Shown: piece by piece, positions 34,869 through 49,033 of the stretch
Layout: the number at the start of each line of letters is the position of its first letter
Position numbering within the stretch: the stretch's first letter is position 1
Source of the DNA: Odiellus spinosus
Taxonomy: Eukaryota > Arthropoda > Arachnida > Opiliones > Phalangiidae
DNA: 64,000 nt
Direction: 5' to 3'
Assembly (NCBI GenBank): GCA_963920705.1
Contig: OY987225.1
Span: 35,069,458-35,133,457 of the forward strand
Position numbers and translations under genes: made by a program
The notes under the pieces: model-generated
Seen by the model: only the letters and a program-made list of their open reading frames with translations
Databases searched by the model: none
What the model was told of the DNA's origin: nothing

Positions 34869-35693
34869 AGTGATTGCCTGGCTCTATTAGAATTAAAGGG
34901 AGAATGCAACGTACACGACAATTAAGATTCGTTTTGAATGGTAGATTCCATATCGCCTTTAAATAGTTCGCCTTCTTATTCAATAAAGGTTATACGAAAG
35001 CGTTTTTAAACTTTATGAAACCGTGAAATTTTGGGCGGGTCAAACGTTTGTACAGCTGGGCTGATACAATTACTCCATGAAACCAGTTCGGTTCGCGTCG
35101 TTGAACTTCGTAAATGACGAATCGGTATATAAATCCGTATTTATTTTATTCCAAGTCGATTTTTTTTTCTCTCCTTTTTGAAGTCTTAACTCCATTGTAT
35201 CGATATATTTTCGTTATAGTATAAGCTCTAGAAATGAATCAATCACGGTGGTGACGTCATTGAAGCGTCGATTTGTCTCCGCCCCCTTAACGATGCCCAG
35301 AGACTATCCCCCCCCCTTATTCCCTGCCATGGTAGAGCTAGTTCCTTCGGTGAATTGGGAATGCGTGTACGTACACCATCCGGAATAAAATTTGCTCTCT
35401 CTCTTTCTGACTCTCCAAAGCCCCCGGGGGGAGGGGAGGGGGAGGAGAACAAAAAGTCAACCCCCCCCCCCCCTTCGATTCCCTCACGGAGCCCCCTGGT
35501 AGTCGCCATACATATACGACTCTTTTTACTGGACGATGGAAAAAACGTCAAAAGATTCGGGAAAGGAATTTTCTTATTCGCTTTTTCTTTCAAATATCTT
35601 TTGGGGTGTTTTTTTTTTTTTTTTCTTCCAATCGTAGGATATATCATCATCGCGTTTAAATCTAAATCTCTAAAGAGCAACGTTCCCGTAATT

Positions 35694-36031
35694 CAGGGTT
35701 TCCACGGGTCAGGGAAAACTCAGGGAATTTCAAAATTAACCAGAAAAGTCAGGGAATTTTAAGATATTTTAAAAAGTCAGGGAATTTAAAGATCTTTCAA
35801 GAAGCCAGGGAATTCCAGTCATTACTGTTAAGATTCTCAGCTGACGGCGTGTCAGTTGTAGATTAGAACAAAGATACGCCCGCTGTTTGGCGAACACCAT
35901 TATATAAAACAATAAAAGCTTAAAAATTGTGTAGTATTAGCCGAAACGGTCAGGGAAAATTGATGGAAAAGGTCAGGGAAAAACCCGCAAAAGTCAGGGA
36001 ATTTGAATCTGAAAAAACTGTGCCAACTCTG
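35694..36031. mobile_element. GTCAGGG-rich element, copy 2
   Basis: Starts CAGGGTTTCCACGGGTCAGG and ends ACTGTGCCAACTCTG, so the termini are inverted with mismatches. The internal 200 bases match 30718-31083. Confidence 0.82.
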
Positions 36032-36736
36032 TTAGACCTTTTTTTTATTCATTTCATTCTCCCTTTAAAGCCCTGTAGGATATTGAGTTCTATTAATTGA
36101 ATTTTCGGTTTATTCAGTTAATTCCTTTAAGTATTGTTAAGCCAATAACGAGACCCGATTAGAAATAAGATATTCCCCTGTAGCGTGTGAAGTGGAAAAT
36201 GAAATTACAGCTAATTTATTTGTTTGGCCCTTCGCGTACGCGTATACGTACGAGATTATTTTAGGGCTTGACGACTGGAATTTAGTTTTGCTTGAAAAAA
36301 AAAAATGGTTGATAGAAAAAAAATAATACAGTAATTATTAATTAACTTAATTCTACATTTTTTTTACAATTTCCCGTTTCCTGTTTTCCGGAAGTTGAAT
36401 ATACCCCGCGATTTGAATTGCGGGAACAGTTATTTTCTAAATACTTTTCTAGTGTGAACGGGTCTTCTATTTTTGTTCTTTTTCTCTAGATTTTAAGTCG
36501 TAGAATAAAAAGCAAATGTAATAAATTTCGATTTGCTTTTTTTCTTTCTTTGGTTTTTTTTTAGGGTTTTTGATTGAAAGGTTGATCCGAGATTCTTGGA
36601 CAGAAATCGAGAAATAAGTTGGGAGTCCGTCGCCGCCAACGTCACTCCCCCGTCCACCAACTAGAAGACGCCTACCCGAAAGAATCCGCCACCCGGAGAA
36701 AGAAAGAGAGATATTTGGGCAGGACCCGAAAGGACA

Positions 36737-39700
36737 ATGGGTCGGTTGTCGGTGGCGCTGGCGATCGGCGGAGAGACGCGTCTTTTGTTTCTGGCCGCGA
36801 TCACGGTCCTGGCTTCGTCGAACTGGCGAGGGGGCCGCTGGGGGGTCGACGCCGCGCCGGCGCCGGTCGAAGAATGCCCCTTACCGCCTTCCAACACCCT
36901 CGTCGCTCAAAAACCCAGATGGAGAGAATCTTCGGACACCAGAGAAATTTTACTGAGATTCGATAACGTGAGTTTTACAAAAAAATCCATAATTTATTAT
37001 ACGCTCTCCTTCTATATACGTGTACGGAAAATTACGCCTTATTTTAGTTTCCACGTAACCGTACGCGTTTAAATAACTACGAAGAATAGTAAAGGGTGAA
37101 TGAAGCGACACGATTTTCACTGGTTTTTATCGTTGCATTATCTAACCTCAAATCAATGGTTTATTTATATTAACTCGGAATTAGGCTTAACGACAGTTCG
37201 ATAATTAAATATTTAGTCGCGTTCATACTAGGCAGTTTGAAATCGGGATACAAAACGTTTCGCCGCAGTCGTGTGTGAACGGGAAATTGCTTTCCTCGAT
37301 TTCTCGCGCCTGCGCATTGAGAACCATTAATAACTCTCTTTACGACGATGATACTCGAACGATTTAAAATGATTTTGATTTATCGATTAAAATCGATAGT
37401 ATAATTTTGTCATTTCATTCTCCCTTTAAAGCGCGGTTCATATCGTTGACGTATACGTGACGATATTCGCTCTATTAAAGGTAGCTAGGAGTCGACGTAC
37501 GCGTTAAGGGTTGCGTTTCTCACACAATATATAATTTCTCAATTGATTTTCGTCTAATCTTACACTAACCTTGTTCTAATCTTAAAAGGGACTAAATTAT
37601 TATTGAAAAAGGGTGATTTAAGGCTGTAATTGTCGTCTCTTTCGAGATTGTAACTAAGATTATCTATATAGCTAGGAGAGTTGTTGTCCGGTGTTGAATT
37701 TAAGGTTGGTCCTGCTCCAATTTTATTTCGTCGATTAAGTCGGAAGTTAGCTCCCGAAATTTGACTCTTTTATTTCTTATACCATAAGTAAATAAGCGTA
37801 AGTAGGTAAGCCCCTTCACCGCCTTTAACTAGTAGGAGAGGCATTTGTATTTTATTTTTAGGCGGGAAACGCCGTAAGAATTAGATCCCATTGTTAGCCG
37901 ACTACTTAGAGATAATATTATATACTTATGATATTATATAGAATTTGTAATGAAATTGATAGGAATTTGCGGCTAACGGTCTTCGTCGTTAGCTCCTCAA
38001 AAAGCCCACGCTCCCTTCACACCCAACCCTCGAATATTTTTTCAAACTCCCGAATGATACCAGAAGTAGATGAAACCCTCCTTTGAAGTCTACTACTCTA
38101 ATGTTTGATATAGCGCTCCTCTCTGTATGGGTAAAATTCCCAATTTTACGAGATCGGAGGGGTCCTACTTCATACCCCCTGTCTACGGAAAATTGGAAAT
38201 TCTCTCTCTCCACAAACGACGACGTTTTTTTGACGAACTCCGAGGCTGCTAGAGATATTCGCTCGACGAACTCCCGCTCCGAATATATCTACCGTTAGGA
38301 GGCGTACGAATCGCGCCTTTTGAGAATAACCCATACAGAGAGGGGTAGACAAGACCCGAGAGTAATAGACTTCAAAGGAGGGTTTCATCGGCTTCTGATG
38401 ATACGTAAAATAGTTGTGGCGATTTTTCTCGGACGAAGCTTGTGTGGCTTGTCGTTACTCAATATTTCCATAAATAATATCTGATCTGTCGGTTGACGCG
38501 CCAAAGAGAGGGGGAGAGAGAGAGAAATCGCTCTCGAAAAAAAACAAAAAACCAACTCTGCAGTATCGGCTTGACGGCCGCCACAAAATTTCCATTTTTT
38601 TGTGAGAATGTGGTTGGAAAGAAATTTTTTGTTTATCTATCAACGCGTCGTCGATCTAAAGTCGGAAATAAAATCAAAACGTATAGAAATAAGGAATAGA
38701 TTAGGCTTAATCGCCCTTCGTGTAGTTAAGTTAGTGGATGGATCCTCGGAGTGAATTAGTCAATTGATTTACCTATATAGTTAAATATTGGTTAATAATT
38801 ATTTTTCCTGGCTGATATTCGCTCATTGGGTAATTCCATTTTCCCTTTAATCCATCGAAGATCTAGCTTGACGTAGGCGTACGCGTTTCGAGCGCTTGTT
38901 TGTACGGAAGCATTAGTCGTGTCGCGATATCTGTCTTAAGTACACACTTATAGATCTTTTAAAATTACGGTTGACATCCCGGGCCGCAGCTGCCTCTGCC
39001 ACTGTTTCATCTTCTAGCTCATATTCATCCTATATTTTATTAAAGCGAATTGACCGTACGAGGAAAGGCAACGCGGAGTGATACGCGATGTTAAACCCCA
39101 ATAGGATATACAAAAAGTAGTTCGAACGAGTCAGCGTATCGGATTCGGCCGGAAATCTGTTTCCGTAGGCTGTTCGCGTTTCTTTCGTCGTTCGAGACGG
39201 ACGATGTCGGTGGCGAGGGGTTCGTGGAGGGGGTTGGGGGGTTCCCGGGGCGCTCGGGGTTATAAGAGTTGGGAAAAAAATAGGAGGAGCTAAAAAACCA
39301 ATTTTGGTCAAATCTAGGAAGCGTGTTTTTCTATCCTTTACACGATGGGGATCAAGCCCGTTTCCCCCCAACTTCTTTCACCCAGCACCCGTACCCAGGG
39401 GGTAACCCCCTTTTCGCGTATATTCCCCCCCCCTTAAACCCCCAAAGGACCTTCCACCCACGACTTAAACTAACAATCCAAACCCAGAGATTTTTTTCAT
39501 TTATTCCGAGCCGTTTTACAAACTCGGAAAGATTGCTAAATTCTTATTGTAAACCCACTGTTATATAATGTTAATTCGGTCCGTTTTAAGGCTGAAAGCG
39601 ATTCTATACGGAACATATACCAGGGGGTAACGACTATGAAATTTAACGTACAGCGGCATTACAAATATTACAATGGATTACAAAATATTCCATACTACTA

Positions 39701-42700
39701 GCTACCAAGTATTACGCCCTGTATTGCGAAAAATTACGCCTTGCATCTATTACAAAGAAATACGCTTTATATTACATATAATTACGCTTTGTATTACCAT
39801 ATAATTACGCTTTGTATTACAAAGAATTACGCTTTTGTATTACAAAGAATTACGCTTTTGTATTACAAAGAATTACGCTTTGTATTACCATATAATTACG
39901 CTTTGTATTACAAAGAATTACGCTTTTGTATTACAAATAATTACTCAGTCCTTACCCCTGGGTAAAATATTTGTCTCGTTGGCATTAGGGTTGCTATTTG
40001 TAGCGGTCCATTTCTAAGGTTTTTGAATAAGTCTATTTTAGCGCTGTGTACTTTGGTGGCGTCGCAATCTCCTTCTTAGAAACGTATATATAGTCTATAT
40101 AGTCTAGTATACCGCCACAAGCGCAAATATGTATTTTTTTGCCGCGTGAATGTTTCCGTGGGGCACTCCCGCAGCCGAGCAACCCCCGCAGCCGAGCAAC
40201 CCCCGCTTTTGGATTATCCTTTCTAGTTACTTTAATATATTGCTCGCAAAATATGAAGAATATTTTTGTACCGAGGTTGCTGGCGGCGTCCCTATATAGC
40301 TACAATATATTTTGTTGAATATGTTTTTCCTGTACGGTCTATATACCGAAATTTGATTATTTTTTTGGTTCGCGCCGCCAGATGAGATTTTTGCCCCCCT
40401 CCCCCCTTTTTTTGTTCGCTCCACGTAGGTTTAACTCTGACATATTTAATTAGCTTTAAAATAAACGTTTCTTAATTGAATTAGACGTAGTAGTTAAAAC
40501 GGTAGACTAAAGTAGACTTCATCTATTAATTTTTGTCTCAAAGGGAGGGTTGAAATGAAATTTTTTATTCATTTGTGATTCGGTTAAGAAACCTTTTGAT
40601 TTGGCATTGAATTAAAATCGAAAGACCCACTCCTTTTTATCGATTTTGATAATTATCGTTCAATCTTTCTCGGTGCGCGATTATTTACACCTCGATATTT
40701 TAACACTACGCGGTTTATTCGCCACCCCTTTAAAAGTTTATTCGCCACCCCTTTAATAAAGTTTAAACCGAAAAATGAAACCCCTTATATACAGTTTTCG
40801 ATCGAATAAATTAATTTTAAAACCGAAAAAAATTTAAAATTGTAGCCAAGGCTTAAGAAAATCGATCTCGTAATTAAAAGGGTTATACGCGGGTAGGGCG
40901 AAATTCGCGGCGTTAACTTAGTTTTTCGGGTATATACCGCGAATTGTCGAGCTGTCGGATCAGGCGAGAGGCGAAACTGAAACCCCCAACGCTAGGAGCT
41001 GAACCTCGGCAGCCCGGCCGATAAAAGAAAATAATAATAAATGGCGACTTTGTAAAAACGACACCAAAATCTGTTCGGTTTGATAGCTATTACGATCTAT
41101 CCGCTATCCACATATGGCCCGTACTGATGACAACCTAGAAAGAAACCTAACCGACAAGATGGTCCGCTCCTATAGGATAGTTGAACCCTCTTCGGAGTTT
41201 TAACACAGTACGCCTGAGTTTGGGAGTGTCTGCCCCCCCTCTCAAATAACCTCTCAGACCACGTAAGAATTCCCGCCTTTGACAGTAGCAAGTTTTGGCG
41301 TAACTAAAAACTTTTTTTCCAATTTTATTTTATGACTACATTCAAGATTGCGAAGGCGAAAGTAACGTATATCATTTTTGGGAATGGTACGTTGTCCTGG
41401 AAGCGACGCCTAAACCTTTTTTATTTTATTTTTTTCTTTTATTTTTTAAGAAAGGCTTAGCTAAGTGTCAGCGTTCGGCGATTCGCTGACGTCACCCCCG
41501 CCTCTCCCTCCCTCCCTTCCTGTCGATAACAGCTGATAACAATTGCCATTCTTCTTTATATAAAGATAAATAGCGTATGTAAAAATATATTTCTTCTCAA
41601 ATAGCGTAATTGTTTGACCGAGGCTTAACGGAATAGAAAAATATTTCGTTTATTTATTCTTTTAATGAAATTACGTTAAAAGCGCTGTTGAAGGCTGAAA
41701 TAATATGATTGGTCCGATTTTATATTCACTTTTTTTTTCAAATTTTACCCAACAGAAATTAATTTAAACGCCAAAAATGTGGTTAAAAATTGTGGAATAC
41801 GTTTTTTGTCACGAAAATAATTTCGAAAGCTTTTAGATCCATGTTTTCCTTTAAGTAAGAGCTATAAACTGTAATGTTATAGGGACTAGGTTGCGCTTCG
41901 TGTTGATTCCTCGCCCATCTGTCTATCGTTCCATCTTCATCGCCCCACCCCCCTTTTTTTTTCTTTTCTTTGTTCTTTTCTGTTAACTCCAATTCACCAG
42001 CGTGAAGTATACAGTTTTTGGTCCAAAGGGAATTATGTTAAAAATACAACCCCCCTTCAGAAAAAAAGCCCCAATTGTTTTTAGTGGGGATTTTGAGAAT
42101 GTCGGGGCTTCCCTATAATTCATTATCCTACGAATGTTGTTGCGGGGGGATGGGGGGGGGGACTGGGATTAAGGAGGGGTTGACTTTGTTCGTCTCTCGT
42201 GGCCCGTGAATATTTATGGTTCCGGATATAATTTGGGAAATGTACAATTTAGGGAGAATTTCGTTTGAATGAAAAGAATAAGCCCCAGTACGTGGGGTTC
42301 CTCCCCCCGCCCCCCCGCGTGGATGATGGAACGTTAACCGCGGTAGCTTCTTTCAAATGACCAAAAAAAAATGATAAGGAGACCTCAATTTTAAAATTTG
42401 GAGAGGCTAGTTTTTAGGTTTGACGAATGGACTGTAGTTACTTTCTACAACTCGTAGTTAGTCACGTGACCAGATTTAAATATTATATTATTAATGGTAT
42501 CTACACGTACGCGTTCCCAGTTACGTTTATCAATCTCTTATATTTAAATTTCTCTCTCGAAATATTTTCTGTCCCATTTCAATAGGTTCCAACTTACGCG
42601 AGAGAAGCCGACATTTAGGGTTAAATCTCTTAATGTTATTTCTATCAGCCCCTGTAGAAATGTTTCAACCGCCGAGCTTCCACGCTCAGAGTGAAGCCCA

Positions 42701-45700
42701 ACGCGTAGGGTGAAAATTTTATTTTCTATTTCGTTTTTCCGAGCTCTCATCTCGGATGCAGCCCAAATGAAATGTCCACATTTATGGGACATTTATTGAT
42801 TTTATTTGAACAGTTAAAGGGAGAATGAAACGTATCAAGCGTTTTTTTATAGATTTCTTTAAATAACAACCTAATCCAACTGTAAAAAAAATTAAAAACA
42901 AATATTGAACTACAAATAAATATAAAACGTTTTTTTGAAACCGAATCGGTACGAAACTGGTTCCCGAAGCAGTTTCGAGAAATCGAATCAAATCGATTTG
43001 AGAAAAGACGGTTTGAAAGGGTTTAAATCGATTCGAAGCTGCCTAGTACGAACGCGGCTTTTATCTCCACCGGGAAGAAGCGATATCTTTTAGATTGATA
43101 CAAAGTAGAACAAAGAAACGGAAAGTCAGTGACACCGAGTTACGGGGGCGAGGGGTGGACGGGGGGGAAACGCGTATGGATTTGAAGTCTAAAGAAATCT
43201 TTCCACCCCGACCCATTAGTCCCCCCCTCTTTCCACTCTTCCTTAATCCCCCCATCCCCTAGCCCCTCGCTTCAACGTAAACCCCCCGGGGGAGGGGGAC
43301 TGGGGGCTAGTCACCCCAAGTATTTGATTTTTTTTATTACGTCTTAGGTTCCTATAGAAATATAACTGTAAAGGTGCCTTCGAGCGAAAAAGCCCAAATT
43401 ATTTTTAGTAGCCGTTAAAAATGATCGCCTTTTAAAATTGATAAGAAATGGTGGACCCAATTTTCTATTAATAAATATATCTGCTATAATAATATACATA
43501 TATACCTAAAAAAATTCCCTCTTGCTTTAGAAATAAATCAATAAATGAAATTCAACTCGCGCGTTTGAAAAATCCTCGCTCTTCTCTATTTAAGCGTTCT
43601 CGATCGACAGACAGACAATAGTTGAAAATAAAAAACAGCGTCGAGTATATGGTGTGTGAAAATAAAACACATTTGAGGAACGTTTTTCATTACTGTATTA
43701 CAATTTCATCAACAAAATTGGGCTTTCCATTTTTGCAACGAAGCTTCCCTTTAAACTCTACGCGTATACGTACGCGTATCCGTTCTTAAAGTACGCGTAT
43801 TATCAACTCTTCGTCCTAAAACTCCTCAATGTTATACGAGAAGAATTTTGAATATGTTTAAGCCTTTTTTTCCCGCTCAATTTGTTTCCTGGTAACGCGC
43901 GCTATAGCTAAGCCTTGGCTGCCACAAACACAATCTTATAATATATATAGAAAAGAAATCTAAAATGTACAAAATAGTCCGCGTTTTTTTTTCAGCGCCT
44001 TTTTTTGTAGATTTTTTCGAGTGTTTTTTGCTTTTCTTAAGAATAGAATAGGGTGGGGGGGGGGTGCACTCGCTGGGGGGTTGGGGGCTTTTTTTAGGGG
44101 GAGAATACGAGTGGCGATAATGGGTGCCAGGAGCTAGATCTTAAAAGAGAGAAAAATTTGGGGGCAAATCCCCCGGCAATCCCATTTAAAAGAAAAGAGG
44201 ACCGGCTGGATGTGGGGGGGGGGGCGAAACCCCCGGTTCTAACAAAGGCGAATGGGGCGTGTCAGATGCAAAGGCTTAAGGAAAGAAGAAAAAATCCGTT
44301 TTTTGCATCATTTACTAAGAATAATATCAGAGTCAGGTCGCCGACAAAAACCCCCTTAACCCCCTACCTCCCCCTTTAAACCCCCCCAGCCTCCGATTAT
44401 CCTATAGAAGCGTGTATATATTAAATTCCAATCTTGAAAAGGACATAATTCTCGTTGGAAAATAGTTTTTCTAGTGATATTAAAGGGGTCTCTTCCAAGA
44501 CTGCCACTAAAAATGTACCTTTATAAGTTGACAATTTTTTTTAGGTTTATTTCAACTCCTGGTTAAATTTACGCCTAAAAGATTTCATTCCTCCTTGTTT
44601 TTTATTTTTTTATTTATTTTTTTTCTGGCTCCGTTCGCGCTACATTAAGTCAGCCTCTCTACTTGGTTTTACCTCGATTGCGCCATTACTCTATTGCTAC
44701 ACACTCTCCTACTAAAAATGACCTCCTTTAAAGGGAAAATGTAAGCTAACAACGACGCCAGGGGCGCAACATTTCCCGCCTTTTTCCTTATTTTCTCAAT
44801 AATTCAATTCTATTTGAGCATTCTTTGCCTCTAAGAAAGGCTTATTTTTCTACATAGAGATATATGTCTATATTTTTGTTTATCGAATTTCTTATCCTCC
44901 TGCCAGGGGGGGGGGGGGGCGTTACCCGTCACGATTACGTCTGAGCGTCGTTCAGCGTCAAAACACGGGCCGTAACTTTCCCCGGAAAGTGCGTGTAGTG
45001 TTTGCTTAAAATGTCTCGCCGCGCCTCAAAGTATTTTCCCATACTTTTCCTTAAAGGGGCACTCAAAACGAAAACTTTGAGCGGGTGCTATTCGAAATGC
45101 TAAGAGAATTAACATTGAGCGCGTGCTAAGAGAATTAACATTGAGCGCGTGCTTAGAGAATTAACATTGAGCGCGTACTTGGAGAATTAACATTGAGCGC
45201 GTGCTAAGAGAATTAACATTGAGCGCGTGCTAAGAGAATTAACATTGAGCGCGTGCTAAGAGAATTAACATTGAGCGCGTGCTTGGAGAATTAACATTGA
45301 GCGCGTGCTAAGAGAATTAACATTGAGCGCGTCCTTGGAGAATTAACATTAAGCGCGCGCGCGTCTCGCGCGTGTTCATTATTAAAACTCGCACGCGCGA
45401 GAGTTTTGAAAAAATAATTTGATTAGCACGCGCTCAATGTTAATTCCATAGAAGCTAATGCGTTTTTAGATCCGAACCACCCTTTGTAGCCAAAACCCGA
45501 ATATTTTCTAATTTTTGCCCAATTCGTATCTCTGAATTAATTGGTCTTTTGAGCCTCCCTTTAAACGAGCTATATGTCAGCCTGTTTTGAAGGCTACGTA
45601 CTTATTTCTTCTCGAGGTTTGCCTTTGTTTATTGTCGATAAACGCGCGCGGGCGGCTACGGTGACTAAATATAGCGACGCAATTTATTACTTTTATTTTA

Positions 45701-48700
45701 TTATAAAATTGAAAGTGTCGGAAAATATATTTTAAATCTATTTTCTAGACAGGAGGCGCAAACTATATAATCCCATTTCGAGCAATTCCCCCACCCCTCC
45801 GTCCGCCCTTCCAAAATTGGTTTTACGGATCATAAGGAGCGTATCGAGCCCTCGGCCCTTTATTCCTACGCTAATATTAAGCGAAATTCGCTTTATTGAA
45901 ACGAAATAAAATCTGGAAAATGCCTTAATTCCGCCATTATCGACGAACAGTTTTAGAAAATAGTTCAAATAATAATAATAATAGTCGTATTTATTTTACG
46001 ACGAAGATTTTTGAAAGCAATGGGGGGATTGGGGAGGGCTGCTGAGAAAAGTAATCTTACCGTTTAATTCCTAAAATATCCGCTAGGAAATCGATCAAAT
46101 ATGAAATTTAAAAATATAGCCCCCCCCCCTCTTTCTCTTTTTTGGCTCCGAGCCTTTTAAGTCTCTTCTCTCGTCTATACCTTATTGTAATACGCCTCTC
46201 GCGATCTTAGAAGGCTTCCATTGTAAGGCGGTTAAACTCATACGTCTAGATCTTTTAAGGTTGCGTTCTTTGAGGGTATTTTATAAAATTTTGATGGCGC
46301 GCCGCATCGAGGCGAAATTGAAATTCATGGAGCTTTTGATTTGAATAGCGGCGATAGCCTAGATAGAGATAGAGAGAGAGAGAGACCTTTTAAGCGCAAA
46401 TATGCTCCGATAAAATACCTCCATATTCCCTCTTAACATACGCTCTATCTATCTCTCTCTCTGTCTCTCTTCCTAAAAAGCTTGTTTTTGATTTAAAACG
46501 GGAATTTCGAGGTTTTAATTTTCGACGTAGACGTAGACCCCAATACGTCTTGACATTTGAGGAAGCGTGTATTTATTTAAGAAAAATAAAAATAAATGAT
46601 TTTCAAAAAGTACTTAAAGTGCATTTGTAAAAAACGTCGGGGGGGGGGGCTGGCTGTCTGCTATTTAGTTCTCCCTCTGAAATAGTCTATGTGGGGGGGA
46701 GGGGGCGTATCCCTCCTTATTTGATATATATATTTGTTCATTTCTCATCCGAGCTCGAATCGTTCGAGACAGAAAATGTTTTTCGCAACTTCTAACTTCA
46801 TTTTTATTTATTTTTTTCTCCGTAGGCTCTGTGTCGTTCCGGAAGTTTGTGCTTCTCGAGCCTCGGCAACGAGACCTCTTCGGTTTCTTCTATTTCGCCT
46901 CCTTCCAACGCCAACAACGAGGCTAAACCCGTCTCGACCGCGTCTTCCGCGGAAGCTCTGGGTTACAACATACAAGCCGGAGATCAGCTCGGGTAACGCG
47001 ACTATTTATACAATTACAATTTTTTTTTACCTCCCCTGAATTTTAGTTCGGGGGAAGGTTTTACGATGGTCCCGTCTGTAGGTGTGTCTGTTCGAAATGA
47101 CTTCCCGCGTTCGCGAAGTAATTCGTTTGAACGCGAGATTCCCCGAGCCAAAGGATGGCGAGCTAGGCTTATAAATACTTCGCGATGACGTCAAACGTAT
47201 ACGTCAGAGTAACGGTCTAAGAATGGACCAGAATTAGCCCCGTTTCCAACGAGAATCTTGTTTCAAAATTGCGTATAATATTCTATATTAATTATTATAC
47301 AGTTTTAGAAGGTATAACGCGGGCTCCCCATTCTTAAGCGATACGCGATCGTGTGAAACTAGAGAATTTCTTCCTAATGTAAGCTCTTTCAAACTTATCA
47401 ACGTATTCCGATTACGTCTTCGCGACTGAAATTGTATCTTTTCACCGTACCTCGACTCCGTGGTAAACTCCGTTTGACACGGATCTAGCGAGGAGTTCGT
47501 ATTACGCTCGAATAAAACGTTAGAATAGGCCTACGTCAAGCTCGGGAGACGCCGCGATTGGATACCCGAGAGTCTTAAACAAAAATCATCCCGAGTTTGC
47601 GACGCGTTCGAATTTAAGCCTCCGCGCTTTATGTTCTCGATCGCTTAGATAAAAGGGGAAGACTATCTTTATTTGAAACGAATACTCTTCATTTATCGCG
47701 ACGAAGGTTTCTTTTTCATCTCGAATTTGCAATACGCTTCAAAATACCCCCGTGTATGAAAAATTATAGAAAGTTTAAAATAAAAAGGGGTAAACCTAGC
47801 TTCGTACGCGCTGTCGATTAAAAGTGAAATAACGTAGCTCGTGCTTCTCGCGCGTGTTTTATTCATTTTTTAATTTATACTCGGTTTCTATTTTAGTTCG
47901 CGGTAAAGGTTGAAGGCTAGCCTTCCTTCTATCTCTTCGATATTAACGAAGTCGTACGGATGAGCGCGTTAACTACCCGTTGAATACTCGGATTGGAGAT
48001 TCCAGCTCGCGCGCGCGCGCTCAAATTTTTTTCTCCATTTATTCCGTTTTGATACGGAACGGGATACGCGTCGAAGGCTATACCTCCCTTTTATCTCTTG
48101 GTAACGGAATCGTACGGATAAAATGGGTCCCCAGTTTGGCCTCTATCGTAAATTCGAATCGATTCGTCGTCGGTAAATCCCAGAAGGCGCGCGAATTCGA
48201 GGAATACGAGCTTAATTTCGATCCCAACGCGAGAATTTTATAGGACCCGAGGGTACGGCGGAAGGATACGCCTATTTGGTAGGAATATTAATAGGCGAAG
48301 TTTGATATTGAGACGGACTCGTCTCGATCCTCCCGTTGGTTAAATATATTTCTGTTATATTGGGTAGCTCGGATGGCGTCGGGCTTAAACCCGGCTACGG
48401 GGTCTCCGTCTTTCTTCGGAATGTTTTCCCTGAAGGCTAGAGTAGACGACAAATCCTCGCTTGGCGCGAGAGTTCCGGGGGAAGTAGACTTAGCTATATT
48501 TCGAGCGATAAAGCTTTTCTAGGTAAGTTTTCGGCCCCCTTATATAGCCACGCGACCTGACGGCTGACTACTAAGAATTAGCCTTTGATTAATGTTTCAC
48601 CAACCCCAAACTAGACGAGCGTCCGTTTCTCCGACTTTAAATTATACCAGATTACTTAAAAGAACTCCTTTCAAAGGGATAATAACACACGAATTTACCA

Positions 48701-49002
48701 GAGGTGGAACTTTTGGGTCTAGTCACTCAAAACATCTTTTTTTAAATAAATAAATAAATACATAAATAACAACATAAGTAACTACACAAATAAATAAATA
48801 CATAACTACATAAATAAGTAAATAAATACGTAAATAAGTAAATAAATACGTAAATAAATAAATAAATACGTAAATAAATAAATAAATAAATAAATGAATA
48901 AATAAATGAATAAATAAATGAATAAATAAATGAATAAATAAATGAATAAATAAATGAATAAATAAATGAATAAATAAATGAATAAATACATAAATAAATA
49001 CA

Positions 49003-49033
<31 letters not shown>

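Larger units (their letters stand above)
30018..36736. other. Gene-free stretch upstream of the EGF-repeat gene
   Basis: Holds three GTCAGGG-type elements (30718-31083, 34533-34868, 35694-36031), a CTCGCGCCAAA repeat (33515-33650), G/C runs (30412, 31792, 32553, 35461) and AT-rich DNA. Short open frames are not recognisable. The EGF-gene promoter should lie in 36000-36700, where I see no clear TATA element. Confidence 0.55.
36968..46825. other. First intron of the EGF-repeat gene, 9.9 kb
   Basis: No credible internal gene. It contains the second family A inverted-repeat element (38061-38397), a TACAAAGAATTACGCTTTGT repeat (39735-39945), a duplicated CCGCAGCCGAGCAACCCC (40172-40205), repeat copies at 42575-43062, a 26-bp minisatellite (45083-45352) and many G/C runs. 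Unexplained open frames are short and unlike proteins. Confidence 0.65.

Noticed and set aside
35355..35762. 135-codon frame on plus and 145-codon frame on minus
   Set aside because: Both overlap, are built on C/G and T homopolymer runs, and extend into a repeat element; no domain or codon signal.
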